From: Mesobacillus persicus
GTDB taxonomy: Bacteria; Bacillota; Bacilli; Bacillales; Cytobacillaceae
DNA length: 37,377 nt
Direction: 5' to 3'
Assembly (NCBI RefSeq): GCF_900109925.1
Contig: NZ_FOBW01000026.1
Location: forward strand, 1-37,377
Shown here: piece by piece, positions 1 to 7,864 of the stretch
Position numbering within the stretch: the stretch's first letter is position 1
How the letters are laid out: each line of letters opens with the position of its first letter
Program-made: the position numbers and the translations under genes
Notes under the pieces: generated by a model
Told to the model about the DNA's origin: nothing
Databases searched by the model: none
Seen by the model: only the letters and a program-made list of their open reading frames with translations

Positions 1-19
1 ATATTGTTTGTTGACGCTT

Positions 20-46
20 GTTTGTTTAGTTTTCAAAGAACAATTT
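20..46 (-). other. Probable rRNA operon leader fragment downstream of the tRNA array
   Basis: Read on the minus strand this holds GTTCTTTGAAAACTAAAC, the kind of sequence that precedes mature 16S rRNA in many Bacillus rrn operons. It follows tRNA-Gly directly. I infer that the array runs into an rRNA operon beyond the left edge; no rRNA itself is visible here. Confidence 0.45.
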
Positions 47-120
47 TGGAGCGGGTGAAGGGAATCGAACCCTCATCATCAGCTTGGAAGGCTGAGGTTT
101 TACCACTAAACTACACCCGC
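47..120 (-). tRNA. tRNA-Gly (anticodon TCC)
   Basis: Complete cloverleaf with acceptor GCGGGTG/CACCCGC, anticodon loop CTTCCAA and an encoded 3' CCA. It is the last visible member of the left array. The discriminator base is U, usual for glycine tRNAs of this group. Confidence 0.97.
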
Positions 121-139
121 GTATTATATTATAATGAGA

Positions 140-216
140 TGGTCGGGAAGACAGGATTCGAACCTGCGACCCCTTGGTCCCAAACCAAGTGCTCTACCAA
201 GCTGAGCTACTTCCCG
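140..216 (-). tRNA. tRNA-Pro (anticodon TGG)
   Basis: Cloverleaf with acceptor CGGGAAG/CTTCCCG, anticodon loop TTTGGGA and encoded CCA. It is transcribed with the rest of the left array. Confidence 0.97.
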
Positions 217-244
217 TTGTTGATGATGTTAATCAGAATATAAA

Positions 245-321
<77 letters not shown>

Positions 322-382
322 TTTATTTGAGAAGCAACTTTTATATAGTAACACAATCGATTTTTGTTGTCAACACTCTTTT

Positions 383-468
<86 letters not shown>

Positions 469-524
469 TTAATTTTAAGTGAAAATCAAGTAATAACAAC
501 TTCCACTAAACAACAGACATATAA

Positions 525-609
525 TGGTGCGGGTGAAGGGAGTCGAACCCCCACGCCTTGCGGCGCTAGATCCTAAGTCTAGTGCGTCTGCCAATTCCGC
601 CACACCCGC
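525..609 (-). tRNA. tRNA-Leu (anticodon TAG)
   Basis: Class II tRNA of 85 nt with a long variable arm, acceptor GCGGGTG/CACCCGC, anticodon loop CTTAGGA and encoded CCA. Confidence 0.96.
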
Positions 610-676
610 AAATGGATAATTGTTTTCGCTAGCGCGAAATATATAGAAAGTTATTTTCACTACCGTGAAAAAACTT

Positions 677-752
677 TGGTGAGCCATGAAGGATTCGAAC
701 CTTCGACCCTCTGATTAAAAGTCAGATGCTCTACCAACTGAGCTAATGGCTC
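677..752 (-). tRNA. tRNA-Lys (anticodon TTT), left array
   Basis: Cloverleaf with acceptor GAGCCAT/ATGGCTC, anticodon loop CTTTTAA and encoded CCA. It differs from the right-array lysine tRNA by one T-loop base and by having a CCA. A truncated 5' copy of the same gene lies upstream at 877-901. Confidence 0.97.
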
Positions 753-793
753 TAAATATTTATCTTACATAGCGCTCCTTTAATCGCACCACC

Positions 794-846
794 GGTAGCG
801 CATCTACGCTGCTCGAAACACCTTACGGTCTTTCTCGCAAGTTTCC
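794..846 (-). repeat. 53-bp module between tRNA-Lys pseudogene and tRNA-Lys, copy 1
   Basis: This block is identical over 53 bp to 36305-36357. In both arrays it sits between a 5' half tRNA-Lys and the intact tRNA-Lys. On the minus strand it begins with GGAAACTTGC, which pairs with GCAAGTTTC at the end of the half tRNA, so the pair can form a stem with a loop that varies between copies. Confidence 0.85.
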
Positions 847-876
847 AAAGAAGTTATCCAAAGGAGTGAGAAACTT

Positions 877-901
877 GCTCTACCAACTGAGCTAATGGCT
901 C
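877..901 (-). pseudogene. Truncated tRNA-Lys (5' half), left array
   Basis: Twenty-five bases match positions 1-25 of the intact tRNA-Lys (acceptor strand plus D arm) and then diverge, with no anticodon or T arm. It lies 124 nt upstream of the real gene in the direction of transcription. The same arrangement recurs at 36390-36414. Confidence 0.85.
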
Positions 902-910
902 TAAAAAAAA

Positions 911-985
911 TGGCTGGGCTAGCAGGGATCGAACCTACGAATGACGGAGTCAAAGTCCGTTGCCTTACCGCTTGGCTATAGCCCA
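911..985 (-). tRNA. tRNA-Gln (anticodon TTG), left array
   Basis: Cloverleaf with acceptor TGGGCTA/TAGCCCA, anticodon loop CTTTGAC and encoded CCA. A nearly identical gene occupies the same position relative to the lysine pseudogene in the right array. Confidence 0.97.
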
Positions 986-1002
986 AAATATTTTTTAAAA
1001 AA

Positions 1003-1079
1003 TGGCGGTCCGGACGGGACTCGAACCCGCGACCTCCTGCGTGACAGGCAGGCATTCTAACCAACTGAACTACCGGACC
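1003..1079 (-). tRNA. tRNA-Asp (anticodon GTC)
   Basis: Cloverleaf with acceptor GGTCCGG/CCGGACC, anticodon loop CTGTCAC and encoded CCA. Confidence 0.97.
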
Positions 1080-1117
1080 ATTTTTTAAACTCACTCCATA
1101 ATAACTTACGCTATTAT

Positions 1118-1192
1118 TGGTGACCCCTACGGGATTCGAACCCGTGTTACCGCCGTGAAAGGGCGGTGTCTTAACCGCTTGACCAAGGGGCC
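1118..1192 (-). tRNA. tRNA-Glu (anticodon TTC), left array
   Basis: Cloverleaf with acceptor GGCCCCT/AGGGGTC (one G-U pair), anticodon loop CTTTCAC and encoded CCA. The sequence is the same as the right-array copy. Confidence 0.97.
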
Positions 1193-1201
1193 TAAACATT
1201 A

Positions 1202-1292
1202 TGGCGGAGAAGGAGGGATTTGAACCCTCGCGCCGGTTGCCCGACCTACACCCTTAGCAGGGGCGCCTCTTCAGCCGCTTGAGTACTTCCCC
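1202..1292 (-). tRNA. tRNA-Ser (anticodon GCT)
   Basis: Class II tRNA of 91 nt with long variable arm, anticodon loop CTGCTAA and encoded CCA. Confidence 0.96.
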
Positions 1293-1297
1293 ATAAA

Positions 1298-1373
1298 TGG
1301 CTCCGCAGGTAGGACTCGAACCTACGACCGTTCGGTTAACAGCCGAATGCTCTACCAACTGAGCTACTGCGGA
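1298..1373 (-). tRNA. tRNA-Asn (anticodon GTT), left array
   Basis: Cloverleaf with acceptor TCCGCAG/CTGCGGA, anticodon loop CTGTTAA and encoded CCA. It is the first gene behind the promoter at 1415-1443. The array order Asn-Ser-Glu-(Asp)-Gln-Lys-Leu-Leu resembles the B. subtilis trnS array next to ydcK. Confidence 0.97.
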
Positions 1374-1388
1374 ATAATTTTTCAATCA

Positions 1389-1404
1389 GACAACCTCTGT
1401 TGTC
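1389..1404 (-). other. Leader hairpin between tRNA promoter and tRNA-Asn
   Basis: GACAAC-CTCT-GTTGTC is a perfect 6-bp inverted repeat just downstream of the expected start point. It could be a stabilising or processing stem of the precursor; this role is inferred only. Confidence 0.4.
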
Positions 1405-1414
1405 GACTCTTTAT

Positions 1415-1443
1415 ATTATAGTGACCTGATTTCAAAAAGTCAA
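1415..1443 (-). promoter_or_regulatory. SigA promoter of the left tRNA array
   Basis: On the minus strand TTGACT (1438-1443), 17 bp, then TATAAT (1415-1420). This is one mismatch from the SigA consensus with ideal spacing, as expected for a strong stable-RNA promoter. Confidence 0.9.
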
Positions 1444-1505
1444 CAGTGTTTTTTAGAAAAATAATTTCATATCGCTTAAGTCAGAGTTATCATTTTGCCA
1501 TCCTA

Positions 1506-1979
1506 TTAACTGTTTGTCAACTCTTTTACCAATTTTAATTTCCCTCTGCATTTTCCACATACATATCTCGATGTATTAATGGCTTTCTTTCGATGGTAGA
1601 CTAAATGACAATTTGTACAATGATAAACTAATATTCTTTTTATTTGTCTACGTTGCTTCTGCTCTGGAAGCATTGAACAAAACCTAGGCGCTTTGACTTT
1701 AGACATTAGCTCACGGAAATCCCGGTCTCGATGCTGATACCCTTTCCCTTCAAGATGCAAATGATAATGGCAGAGCTCATGCCTAATAATCCCCTTTAAT
1801 TCTTGTTCCCCTAGTTGCTCGAGGTATTTCTTATTGATTTCAATATTATGGGTATGGAGTAGATACCGCCCCCCAGTTGTGCGTAATCTCTGGTTAAAAG
1901 ATGCTTGATGTCGGAAGGGCTTCCCAAAGTCTTCGAGAGATATTTTGACAACTAGCGCTTGCAGCTCTTCATTATTCAT
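1506..1979 (-). CDS. SprT-family zinc metalloprotein (YdcK-like)
   Basis: A 157-residue SprT-like protein. The start is the ATG that begins MNNEELQ, because GGAAGGTGA lies just upstream; the longer reading frame adds 47 unrelated residues. The zinc metallopeptidase motif HELCH is at residues 67-71, followed by further histidines at 73 and 75. The C-terminal third carries a CxxC...CxxC zinc-ribbon-like pair (CTNC and CGKC). It corresponds to B. subtilis YdcK, whose gene sits between the trnS tRNAs and the cmpA-tex region, exactly as here. SprT relatives (SPRTN) cleave DNA-protein crosslinks, but the bacterial role is not established, so substrate and function are open. The gene faces away from cmpA; the two 5' ends are about 80 bp apart. 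Confidence 0.9.
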   Translation of the reverse strand: MNNEELQALVVKISLEDFGKPFRHQASFNQRLRTTGGRYLLHTHNIEINKKYLEQLGEQELKGIIRHELCHYHLHLEGKGYQHRDRDFRELMSKVKAPRFCSMLPEQKQRRQIKRILVYHCTNCHLVYHRKKAINTSRYVCGKCRGKLKLVKELTNS

Positions 1980-2060
1980 AAAATCACCTTCCAATTGTGA
2001 ACATGACAACCTATTATAGCATATATTAACGATACCATTAACCAATCTGGAGGTATGTTT

Positions 2061-2177
2061 ATGCCTGTTTGGTTTCAAAATCAAATGATGAGGGCTTTTT
2101 ATCAGAAAGATCGCTATCAAATAAAACTGTTAAACCAATGCTGGTATTTCTATAGGAAAAAACAAGGGGATTTGTGA
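2061..2177 (+). CDS. cmpA: Cortex morphogenetic protein CmpA
   Basis: A 38-residue protein recognised from its conserved core, which ends in [12 protein letters not shown], the hallmark of the CmpA family. In B. subtilis CmpA is a sporulation protein that acts with the ClpXP protease to remove misassembled coat protein SpoIVA and thereby controls entry into cortex synthesis. The gene is too short for most ORF filters. GGAGG at 2049-2053 is 7 bp from the ATG at 2061; an in-frame ATG at 2055 is too close to it. The position between ydcK and tex matches B. subtilis. A bidirectional terminator follows directly. The promoter was not identified; sporulation-specific expression is expected from the family. 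Confidence 0.88.
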   Translation: MPVWFQNQMMRAFYQKDRYQIKLLNQCWYFYRKKQGDL

Positions 2178-2182
2178 AAAAC

Positions 2183-2216
2183 AAAAGTCTGCCCGATCCT
2201 TTTCGGGCAGACTTTT
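2183..2216. terminator. Bidirectional terminator between cmpA and tex
   Basis: AAAAGTCTGCCCGA pairs with its complement TCGGGCAGACTTTT in a 14-bp stem flanked by A and T runs. It lies between converging genes and so can serve both. Confidence 0.9.
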
Positions 2217-2219
2217 GCA

Positions 2220-4397
2220 TCATTCTCCTGGTGGGAGCATTGTCAGTGCTACTCTTCCTTTTTTCATGTCAATATCGTCCACCCAAACGGTAACAACATC
2301 GCCAACAGACACGATGTCCAATGGGTGCTTTACAAATTTCCGACTTAGCTTTGAAATATGAACAAGCCCGTCCTGTTTTACCCCGATATCAACAAACGCA
2401 CCAAAATCAACAACATTTCGGACTGTTCCTTGCAGTTCCATGCCTGATTTTAAATCTTCTAGCTTAAGAACATCCTTCTTCAGAAGAGGTGTAGGAAGTT
2501 CGTCCCGAGGGTCTCTTTCAGGTCTTACAAGCGCATCAATGATGTCTTTTAGTGTAAGCTCACCGATTTCCAGCTCGAGGGCGATTTTCTTTATATCAAG
2601 CTTCGAGAGCTGTTCCTTTAAATCCTGAGAACCAAGGTCAGTCGTTTTAAACCCAAGACTACCTAAAAGTTGCTTTACCTCCCCATAGCTCTCTGGATGA
2701 ATTCCGGTACGATCAAGCGGTTCTTTCCCATCAATTACACGAAGGAAGCCGATTGCTTGTTCATATGTTTTTGCTCCAAGACGAGGAATCTTCTTTAATT
2801 GCGCCCTACTAGTAAACTTCCCTTCTTCTTCCCGCTTTTTTACGACGTTATTAGCCACTGTTTTAGATAAACCAGCGACGTATTGAAGCAGAGATGAGGA
2901 AGCTGTGTTGACGTTCACACCAACCTGGTTAACTGCAGTTTCAACCACAAAGGTCAATGACTCAGAAAGCTTCTTTTGGCTGACATCGTGCTGATATTGT
3001 CCAACACCAACCGATTTCGGATCGATTTTAACTAATTCTGCTAGCGGGTCCTGTAGCCTTCTCGCGATAGATACCGCACTTCTTTCCTCGACTTGAAAGT
3101 CAGGGAATTCTTCCCGAGCTAAATCTGAGGCCGAGTAAACACTCGCTCCTGCTTCGTTGACGATTAAATAGAAGATTTCTTCATCCATCTCCTTAAGGAT
3201 ATCCGAAACAAATTGTTCTGTTTCCCTTGAAGCCGTTCCGTTTCCTATCGCAACCATCTCAATATTAAACCCTTTTAAGATATCAATAAATTTTTTCCTT
3301 GCTTCTTGTGCTTTTGCGGCTGATAGATGAGGATAAATCACATCAATCTTCATTACCTTTCCAGTTTCATCAACAACCGCTAACTTACATCCTGTTCGAT
3401 AAGCGGGATCCACTCCAAGAACCATTTTTCCTTTAAGAGGGGGTTGCAATAAGAGCTTACGCAGATTTTCTGAAAAAATATGTATCGCCTGTTCTTCGGC
3501 TCTTTCTGTTAGCTCATTTCTTATCTCCCGTTCAATGGAAGGCTGGATTAATCTTTTATACGCATCTGCGATTGCCTCGCCTACATTTTTAGCTGTGATT
3601 GATTGTGGATTTTTAACCCACTTCCTATTGAGGTAGTTCATCACTGCATCTGCTTCCATCCGAATCGCAACACGGAGAATTTCCTCTTTCTCCCCACGAT
3701 TTAACGCTAGAATTCGGTGTGGGACAATTTTACTGATCGGCTCAGCATATTCGTAATACATCTCATAGACATTCTTCTCATCCTTTTCTTTGTCCTTAAC
3801 CGCTGATTCAACCAACCCTCTCTTTAGAGTTTCAGTCCGTATCCATTTACGGCTACCAGCATCATCAGAGATCATCTCTGCGATTATATCTTGAGCACCG
3901 GAGATAGCTTCCTCCACACTCGTAACAGCTTTTTCTTCAGATAGATATTGCTGAGCCTCCTCTTCAAGACTAGCCTTAACAGGAAAAGACAACATCCACT
4001 GTGCCAGAGGCTCCAGTCCTTTTTCTTTCGCAACAGTCGCCTTCGTTCTCCGCTTCTGTTTATATGGACGATACAAATCTTCTACCTCTTGAAGCTTGTC
4101 TGCCTTTTCGATGCTCCCTCTTAAAACATCCGTTAGCTTACCTTGCTCACCGATTAGACGGATGACCTCTTCCTTCCTTTGTTCAAGGTTTTGTATGTAT
4201 TGCCATCTTTCTATAACATCTCGGATTTGCACCTCATCTAGTGCTCCTGTTTGCTCTTTCCGATAACGAGCAATGAATGGCACTGTATTGCCTTCATTAA
4301 TCATTGAAATAACATTTTGGACTTGTTTTACATTTAAAGACTGCTCACTAGCAATCATTTTCGTATATTTCTCTAGTTTATCTATTGTTTCATTCAA
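2220..4397 (-). CDS. tex: Tex family RNA-binding transcription accessory protein (YdcI)
   Basis: A 725-residue Tex protein of normal family length. The order is a helical N-terminal region, a YqgF/RNase H-like domain from about residue 325 (MVLGVDPAYRTGCKLAV), helix-hairpin-helix segments around 490-560 (SLLQYVAGLSKTVANNVV; KKIPRLGAKTYEQAIGFLR) and a C-terminal S1 domain from about 648 (GMELQGTVRNVVDFGAFVDIG). Tex binds nucleic acid and is thought to influence transcription or transcript stability in the cytoplasm; the exact role is unsettled. The start is TTG at 4397, 10 bp after GGAGG; the nearby ATG is out of frame and meets a stop after three codons. A start at the in-frame ATG of residue 14 is possible but lacks a good ribosome site. 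Confidence 0.95.
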   Translation of the reverse strand: MNETIDKLEKYTKMIASEQSLNVKQVQNVISMINEGNTVPFIARYRKEQTGALDEVQIRDVIERWQYIQNLEQRKEEVIRLIGEQGKLTDVLRGSIEKADKLQEVEDLYRPYKQKRRTKATVAKEKGLEPLAQWMLSFPVKASLEEEAQQYLSEEKAVTSVEEAISGAQDIIAEMISDDAGSRKWIRTETLKRGLVESAVKDKEKDEKNVYEMYYEYAEPISKIVPHRILALNRGEKEEILRVAIRMEADAVMNYLNRKWVKNPQSITAKNVGEAIADAYKRLIQPSIEREIRNELTERAEEQAIHIFSENLRKLLLQPPLKGKMVLGVDPAYRTGCKLAVVDETGKVMKIDVIYPHLSAAKAQEARKKFIDILKGFNIEMVAIGNGTASRETEQFVSDILKEMDEEIFYLIVNEAGASVYSASDLAREEFPDFQVEERSAVSIARRLQDPLAELVKIDPKSVGVGQYQHDVSQKKLSESLTFVVETAVNQVGVNVNTASSSLLQYVAGLSKTVANNVVKKREEEGKFTSRAQLKKIPRLGAKTYEQAIGFLRVIDGKEPLDRTGIHPESYGEVKQLLGSLGFKTTDLGSQDLKEQLSKLDIKKIALELEIGELTLKDIIDALVRPERDPRDELPTPLLKKDVLKLEDLKSGMELQGTVRNVVDFGAFVDIGVKQDGLVHISKLSRKFVKHPLDIVSVGDVVTVWVDDIDMKKGRVALTMLPPGE

Positions 4398-4598
4398 AAG
4401 TGACCATCCTCCATCATTAAATTAATCGTGTAAGGTTTATTACTCCTTATAAATTAAATCTATTCATTAGTTTATTCTACCAAAATTCAGCCCCTTATTC
4501 TAAAAGCAATTCAAAATATCGAATAATGTCTAAATTAGAAAGGCCTTAACCAAACGATTACACTGGCTTCACCTAATCCTTCACCAGCTCCTAGACAC

Positions 4599-4631
4599 AA
4601 AAAAGAAGCCGCCTTAATTAGAGCAAGCTTC
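4599..4631 (-). terminator. Terminator of the sigB operon
   Basis: GAAGC...GCTTC with weaker inner pairing, followed on the minus strand by TTTTTT. The stem overlaps the last codons of rsbX. The stem is short, so the call is moderate. Confidence 0.65.
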
Positions 4632-5214
4632 CTAGAATAAATGTTGCATCATCTATACCATCTATATTATTTCGTTTTATTTCATCAGCTATCGCTTCAG
4701 TGGATCGGTAGCCCTTCAACAGTGATTTAGCGCCCGATATATTATAGCCATCCGAATAGATGAGGAATTTCGATTCCGGTTCGTAGGTAAATCGTTGTGT
4801 GTGGAATGATTGTGGTCTTCCTGATAGATACCCAGTAACGGGAAGAGGATAAGTAAGTTTCCCTTCCGGCGAATAAAGGAAAAACCGAATGTTTCCTACA
4901 CCACTGTAAACAAACTCATTTTTTTCAAAATAAAATTTAAGAACAGAAACAGCTGCACCTCTTTTTTGTAATAAAACCTTATTGCAACGGTCCATAAGCT
5001 GATCCAACTCTTCATGGTGATACTGTTCAACTACCGCTATAACGGCAGTAGAAGCTTCATTGGCGTATTTGCCACTACCTAAACCATCCGCGATTACACA
5101 TATAAAATATTCTTCCGTGGCTTTATAAAAATAACTATCTCCGCATTCTGTATTACCAGCCTTTGTTGTCTGGTGCACGAACAACTCAAGCTTATCTCCA
5201 AGATTTTCTATCAT
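4618..5214 (-). CDS. rsbX: RsbX, PP2C-type phosphatase resetting the stressosome
   Basis: A 198-residue PP2C-like serine phosphatase. It carries ADGLGSGKYANEA (about residues 43-55) and the later motif IYSDGYN, which hold the acidic metal-binding residues of the fold. RsbX dephosphorylates RsbS and RsbR, so it returns the stressosome to its resting state and limits SigB activity. The ATG at 5214 overlaps the sigB stop codon as ATGA. A reading frame opening three codons earlier would start at a GTG that lies inside the ribosome site GGAGTG, so it is rejected. It is the last gene of the operon, as in B. subtilis. Confidence 0.93.
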   Translation of the reverse strand: MIENLGDKLELFVHQTTKAGNTECGDSYFYKATEEYFICVIADGLGSGKYANEASTAVIAVVEQYHHEELDQLMDRCNKVLLQKRGAAVSVLKFYFEKNEFVYSGVGNIRFFLYSPEGKLTYPLPVTGYLSGRPQSFHTQRFTYEPESKFLIYSDGYNISGAKSLLKGYRSTEAIADEIKRNNIDGIDDATFILGSLL

Positions 5215-6005
5215 GTAATACACTCCGAGTTATTATTCTCGGCGTTGATTGCCTCTTGAAGTTTCTTAATCGCTCGGCGTTGTATCCTAGAAACATGCAT
5301 TTGAGAAATTCCAAGCTTATCACCAGCTTCTTTTTGACTTAAGTTCTCAAGATAAGTATAGTGAATAACTTGCCTTTCCCGGTCAGATAAGACATGAAGA
5401 ACCTTTTCAAGCACAAGCCTTTGATTGATTTTCTCGTAGCCTACATCGATATTCCCGACAATATCCAGCAATGTGACGGTACCACCATCAGAATCAGCTT
5501 CTATGGAATGATCAACTGATAGAGCCTGATAGCTCTTTCCCATCTCCATGGCTTCAAGGACTTCTTCTTCCGAAACCTCAAGTTCCGTGGCAATTTCATC
5601 CACTCGTGGAGAACGATGCAATTCAGTAGTTAGCTGTTCCACCGTTACCTTTATTTTGGGGCCAAGCTCTTTTATTCTTCGCGGAACATGCACATCCCAA
5701 GTCTTATCTCTTAAAAAGCGTTTAATTTCACCAACGACTGTTGGAACCGCAAAGGCCTCAAAGCTTTTCCCGAAGGAGTCATCATATCTGCGTATAGCCC
5801 CAAGAAGGCCAATCATTCCTACCTGAAAAATATCTTCATGAAAAGACCGTCCCTTTGAATATTTCTTAGCAATGGTTTCTACCAAAGCTCGATAGTGGAG
5901 AACTAATTCATTTTGAGCTGCCTCATCTTCATTCTTCTGGAAGGCCTTTATTAGTTCGTTCACATTTATCTTAGGATTTTGATTAGGTTGAGATTGTTTT
6001 TGCAT
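5211..6005 (-). CDS. sigB: RNA polymerase sigma factor SigB (general stress)
   Basis: A 264-residue group 3 sigma-70 factor very close to B. subtilis SigB (262 aa). Region 2 contains KKYSKGRSFHEDIFQVGMI and KSFEAFAVPTVVGEIKRFLR. Region 3 contains HVPRRIKELGPKIK. Region 4 ends in the helix-turn-helix GDKLGISQMHVSRIQRRA. It directs transcription of the general stress regulon from promoters of the form GTTTaa-N14-GGGtAt. Its 5' end overlaps rsbW by 23 bp, which indicates translational coupling with its anti-sigma factor. Confidence 0.97.
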   Translation of the reverse strand: MQKQSQPNQNPKINVNELIKAFQKNEDEAAQNELVLHYRALVETIAKKYSKGRSFHEDIFQVGMIGLLGAIRRYDDSFGKSFEAFAVPTVVGEIKRFLRDKTWDVHVPRRIKELGPKIKVTVEQLTTELHRSPRVDEIATELEVSEEEVLEAMEMGKSYQALSVDHSIEADSDGGTVTLLDIVGNIDVGYEKINQRLVLEKVLHVLSDRERQVIHYTYLENLSQKEAGDKLGISQMHVSRIQRRAIKKLQEAINAENNNSECIT

Positions 6006-6456
6006 CGATCTCCACCCGCTCTCCTTCTCGGTACTTGGTCATGAAGACCGTGACGCCTTCCTTATGATGAATTCTAACCTCATCCATCAGCGTTTCAATT
6101 AGATACAGCCCCAAGCCTCCTTCTCGAAGGAATTCAATTGAATCATTCTGGTCATACGGACCAATTCCTTGACGGGCTGAATGGAAATCAAAGCTTTGGC
6201 CATTATCGGCAACCACTACCTCAAGCCTTTCTTTATAAAGACCGAAGCCGACGACAACTTCTCCTTTTTCATTCTTTTGATAGGCATGCTGTACTGCATT
6301 TGTACAAGCCTCACTAGTGGCTATTTTCAAATCTTCAATCTCATCGTATGAAAAGCCCATTCGACTTGCAATTCCAGATAGAGTAAGCCTAATGACACCG
6401 ACAAACTCCGGCTTTGCCGGAATTTTCATTTCAATATAGTCATACGGCTTATTCAT
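5983..6456 (-). CDS. rsbW: RsbW, anti-SigB factor and serine kinase
   Basis: A 157-residue GHKL-family kinase. The N box is EACTNAVQHAY (about residues 49-59) and the glycine-rich ATP lid is REGGLGLYLIETLMDEV. RsbW binds and inactivates SigB, and it phosphorylates RsbV on serine, which prevents RsbV from displacing SigB. The start ATG overlaps the rsbV stop as ATGA, and the 3' end overlaps sigB by 23 bp, consistent with tightly balanced stoichiometry. Confidence 0.97.
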   Translation of the reverse strand: MNKPYDYIEMKIPAKPEFVGVIRLTLSGIASRMGFSYDEIEDLKIATSEACTNAVQHAYQKNEKGEVVVGFGLYKERLEVVVADNGQSFDFHSARQGIGPYDQNDSIEFLREGGLGLYLIETLMDEVRIHHKEGVTVFMTKYREGERVEIDAKTIST

Positions 6457-6785
6457 TTCACTTCACCCTCTATCTGACTATTTACATCAATAATATCAGC
6501 CAGTCCTGTTATCTCAAATAGCCTTTCCAAACGACCAGACAATCCGTTGATTTTAAACTGACCTCCATTTGCCTTCACATTTTTGAACACTCCTACAAAA
6601 ACACCAAGCCCCGTACTATCCATGTAAGAAACGCCTGATAAGTTAATAACCATGTTTACACCGTTTTTTTCTGACAATGGAAATATCGTATCGCGCAGCT
6701 TAGGCGCTGTGTATGCATCAATTTCACCATTAACAGTTATTTCTAGTAAAATATCGGTCTCGTTTACATCTATTGATAAATTCAT
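6453..6785 (-). CDS. rsbV: RsbV, anti-anti-sigma factor
   Basis: A 110-residue STAS-domain protein. The phosphorylation site is Ser57 in SYMDSTGLG, equivalent to Ser56 of B. subtilis RsbV. Unphosphorylated RsbV binds RsbW and releases SigB; RsbW inactivates it and RsbU reactivates it. AAGGTGGG lies upstream of the ATG. A SigB promoter (6823-6848) sits directly ahead, so rsbV-rsbW-sigB-rsbX can be boosted separately from the upstream genes. Confidence 0.97.
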   Translation of the reverse strand: MNLSIDVNETDILLEITVNGEIDAYTAPKLRDTIFPLSEKNGVNMVINLSGVSYMDSTGLGVFVGVFKNVKANGGQFKINGLSGRLERLFEITGLADIIDVNSQIEGEVK

Positions 6786-6822
6786 TTTAGACCCACCTTT
6801 TTACATTCGTTGCTAATCTTAT

Positions 6823-6848
6823 TTACCCGCCTACATAAAGCGCTAAAC
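6823..6848 (-). promoter_or_regulatory. SigB-dependent promoter upstream of rsbV
   Basis: On the minus strand GTTTAG (6843-6848), 14 bp, then GGGTAA (6823-6828). This fits the SigB consensus GTTTaa-N12/15-GGGtAt, and B. subtilis has an autoregulatory SigB promoter at the same place. The -35 element contains the rsbU stop codon TAG. Confidence 0.85.
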
Positions 6849-7853
6849 ATCTCTTTTTAAAATAATCAAGGTGAAATCATCCCTCAATTGAAAATGCTGA
6901 AGCTTTTCAAGGTCCTTAAAAACGTTATTTACAATATCCTGAGCACTCATGTGGATATATCTATTGATGTAACCAACTAACGTTTCTCGATCAATGAATC
7001 CTTCCTCTGTCCTACATTCGGTTACTCCATCAGACAGAAGAATAATCATATCCCCTGGTAAAATTACTTTTTTATAGTCATTGTATTTCGTCTTCTTTTC
7101 TACTCCTAGAAGCAGTCCTTTTGCATCTAGGTCAGTAAATTTGTTTTGGGATGAATTATAGTAAAAGCCCGGTTCATGTCCTGCGGATGCGAATGAAAGG
7201 ATATTGGTTTCCGGATTGAACATGCCATAGAACATTGTAATAAACATGCTAGGGTCCACATTTTGCTCGACCGTTCTGTTTAAGCTTTCAAGGATGCTCC
7301 CTGGCCCCATCCTGTTTTCCGGTAAGCTGTCCATCGCATATTTGATCATGGACATACAAAGTGCTGCCGGAATACCCTTTCCAATAACATCTGCAATCGC
7401 TACACTTATACAGTTATTCTCATCCTGAACAAAGTGAAAGTAGTCCCCGTTCATATGCTTAGCTGGAACACTAATGGCCCCAATATCGATCCCGTCCACT
7501 TCAGGTATTTTTGTACCCAAAAGAGTCTGCTGAACGTTAGCAGCAATCTCAATCTCAGACCTCAGTTCCTTTTGTTTGTGCCTCAAACTCTGGTGCTCCC
7601 TATAAGCCAAACCATAACCAATCATTACTTCTAGGAGAATATCAAATGAGTTCAACACATCATCAGGAAGGTCAGGGTGCATCTGCATTAGTAAGCTTTT
7701 GTGGAGGCTGACAATTTCCTCAGGGGAGATTTTGTGCTCAATCGTCTTTCGACTAAACTTTTGACCTGCATAGAGGGCCTGTTCTGATTGTTCTTTTATA
7801 TAATTCTCAAGAAGTTCCCGATACTTTGGTTCCATTACTTCTCGGAAATCCAT
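6843..7853 (-). CDS. rsbU: RsbU, PP2C phosphatase activating RsbV
   Basis: A 336-residue protein, one residue longer than B. subtilis RsbU. The N-terminal helical domain (about 1-85) is the RsbT-binding part. The C-terminal PP2C domain carries HMNGDYFHFV, ADVIGKGIPAALCM and LSDGVTECR with the metal-binding aspartates. When bound by RsbT it removes phosphate from RsbV and so switches SigB on after environmental stress. The start is the ATG of MDFREVMEPKY, preceded by GGAGG 7 bp away; the ATG eight codons upstream has no suitable site. The gap to rsbT is 11 bp. Confidence 0.96.
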   Translation of the reverse strand: MDFREVMEPKYRELLENYIKEQSEQALYAGQKFSRKTIEHKISPEEIVSLHKSLLMQMHPDLPDDVLNSFDILLEVMIGYGLAYREHQSLRHKQKELRSEIEIAANVQQTLLGTKIPEVDGIDIGAISVPAKHMNGDYFHFVQDENNCISVAIADVIGKGIPAALCMSMIKYAMDSLPENRMGPGSILESLNRTVEQNVDPSMFITMFYGMFNPETNILSFASAGHEPGFYYNSSQNKFTDLDAKGLLLGVEKKTKYNDYKKVILPGDMIILLSDGVTECRTEEGFIDRETLVGYINRYIHMSAQDIVNNVFKDLEKLQHFQLRDDFTLIILKRDV

Positions 7854-7864
7854 GAATTCTCCTC

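Noticed and set aside
804-1199. Open frame of 131 codons over the left tRNA array
   Set aside because: It runs through tRNA-Gln, tRNA-Asp and tRNA-Glu in the sense direction and has no ribosome site; it is an accidental frame.
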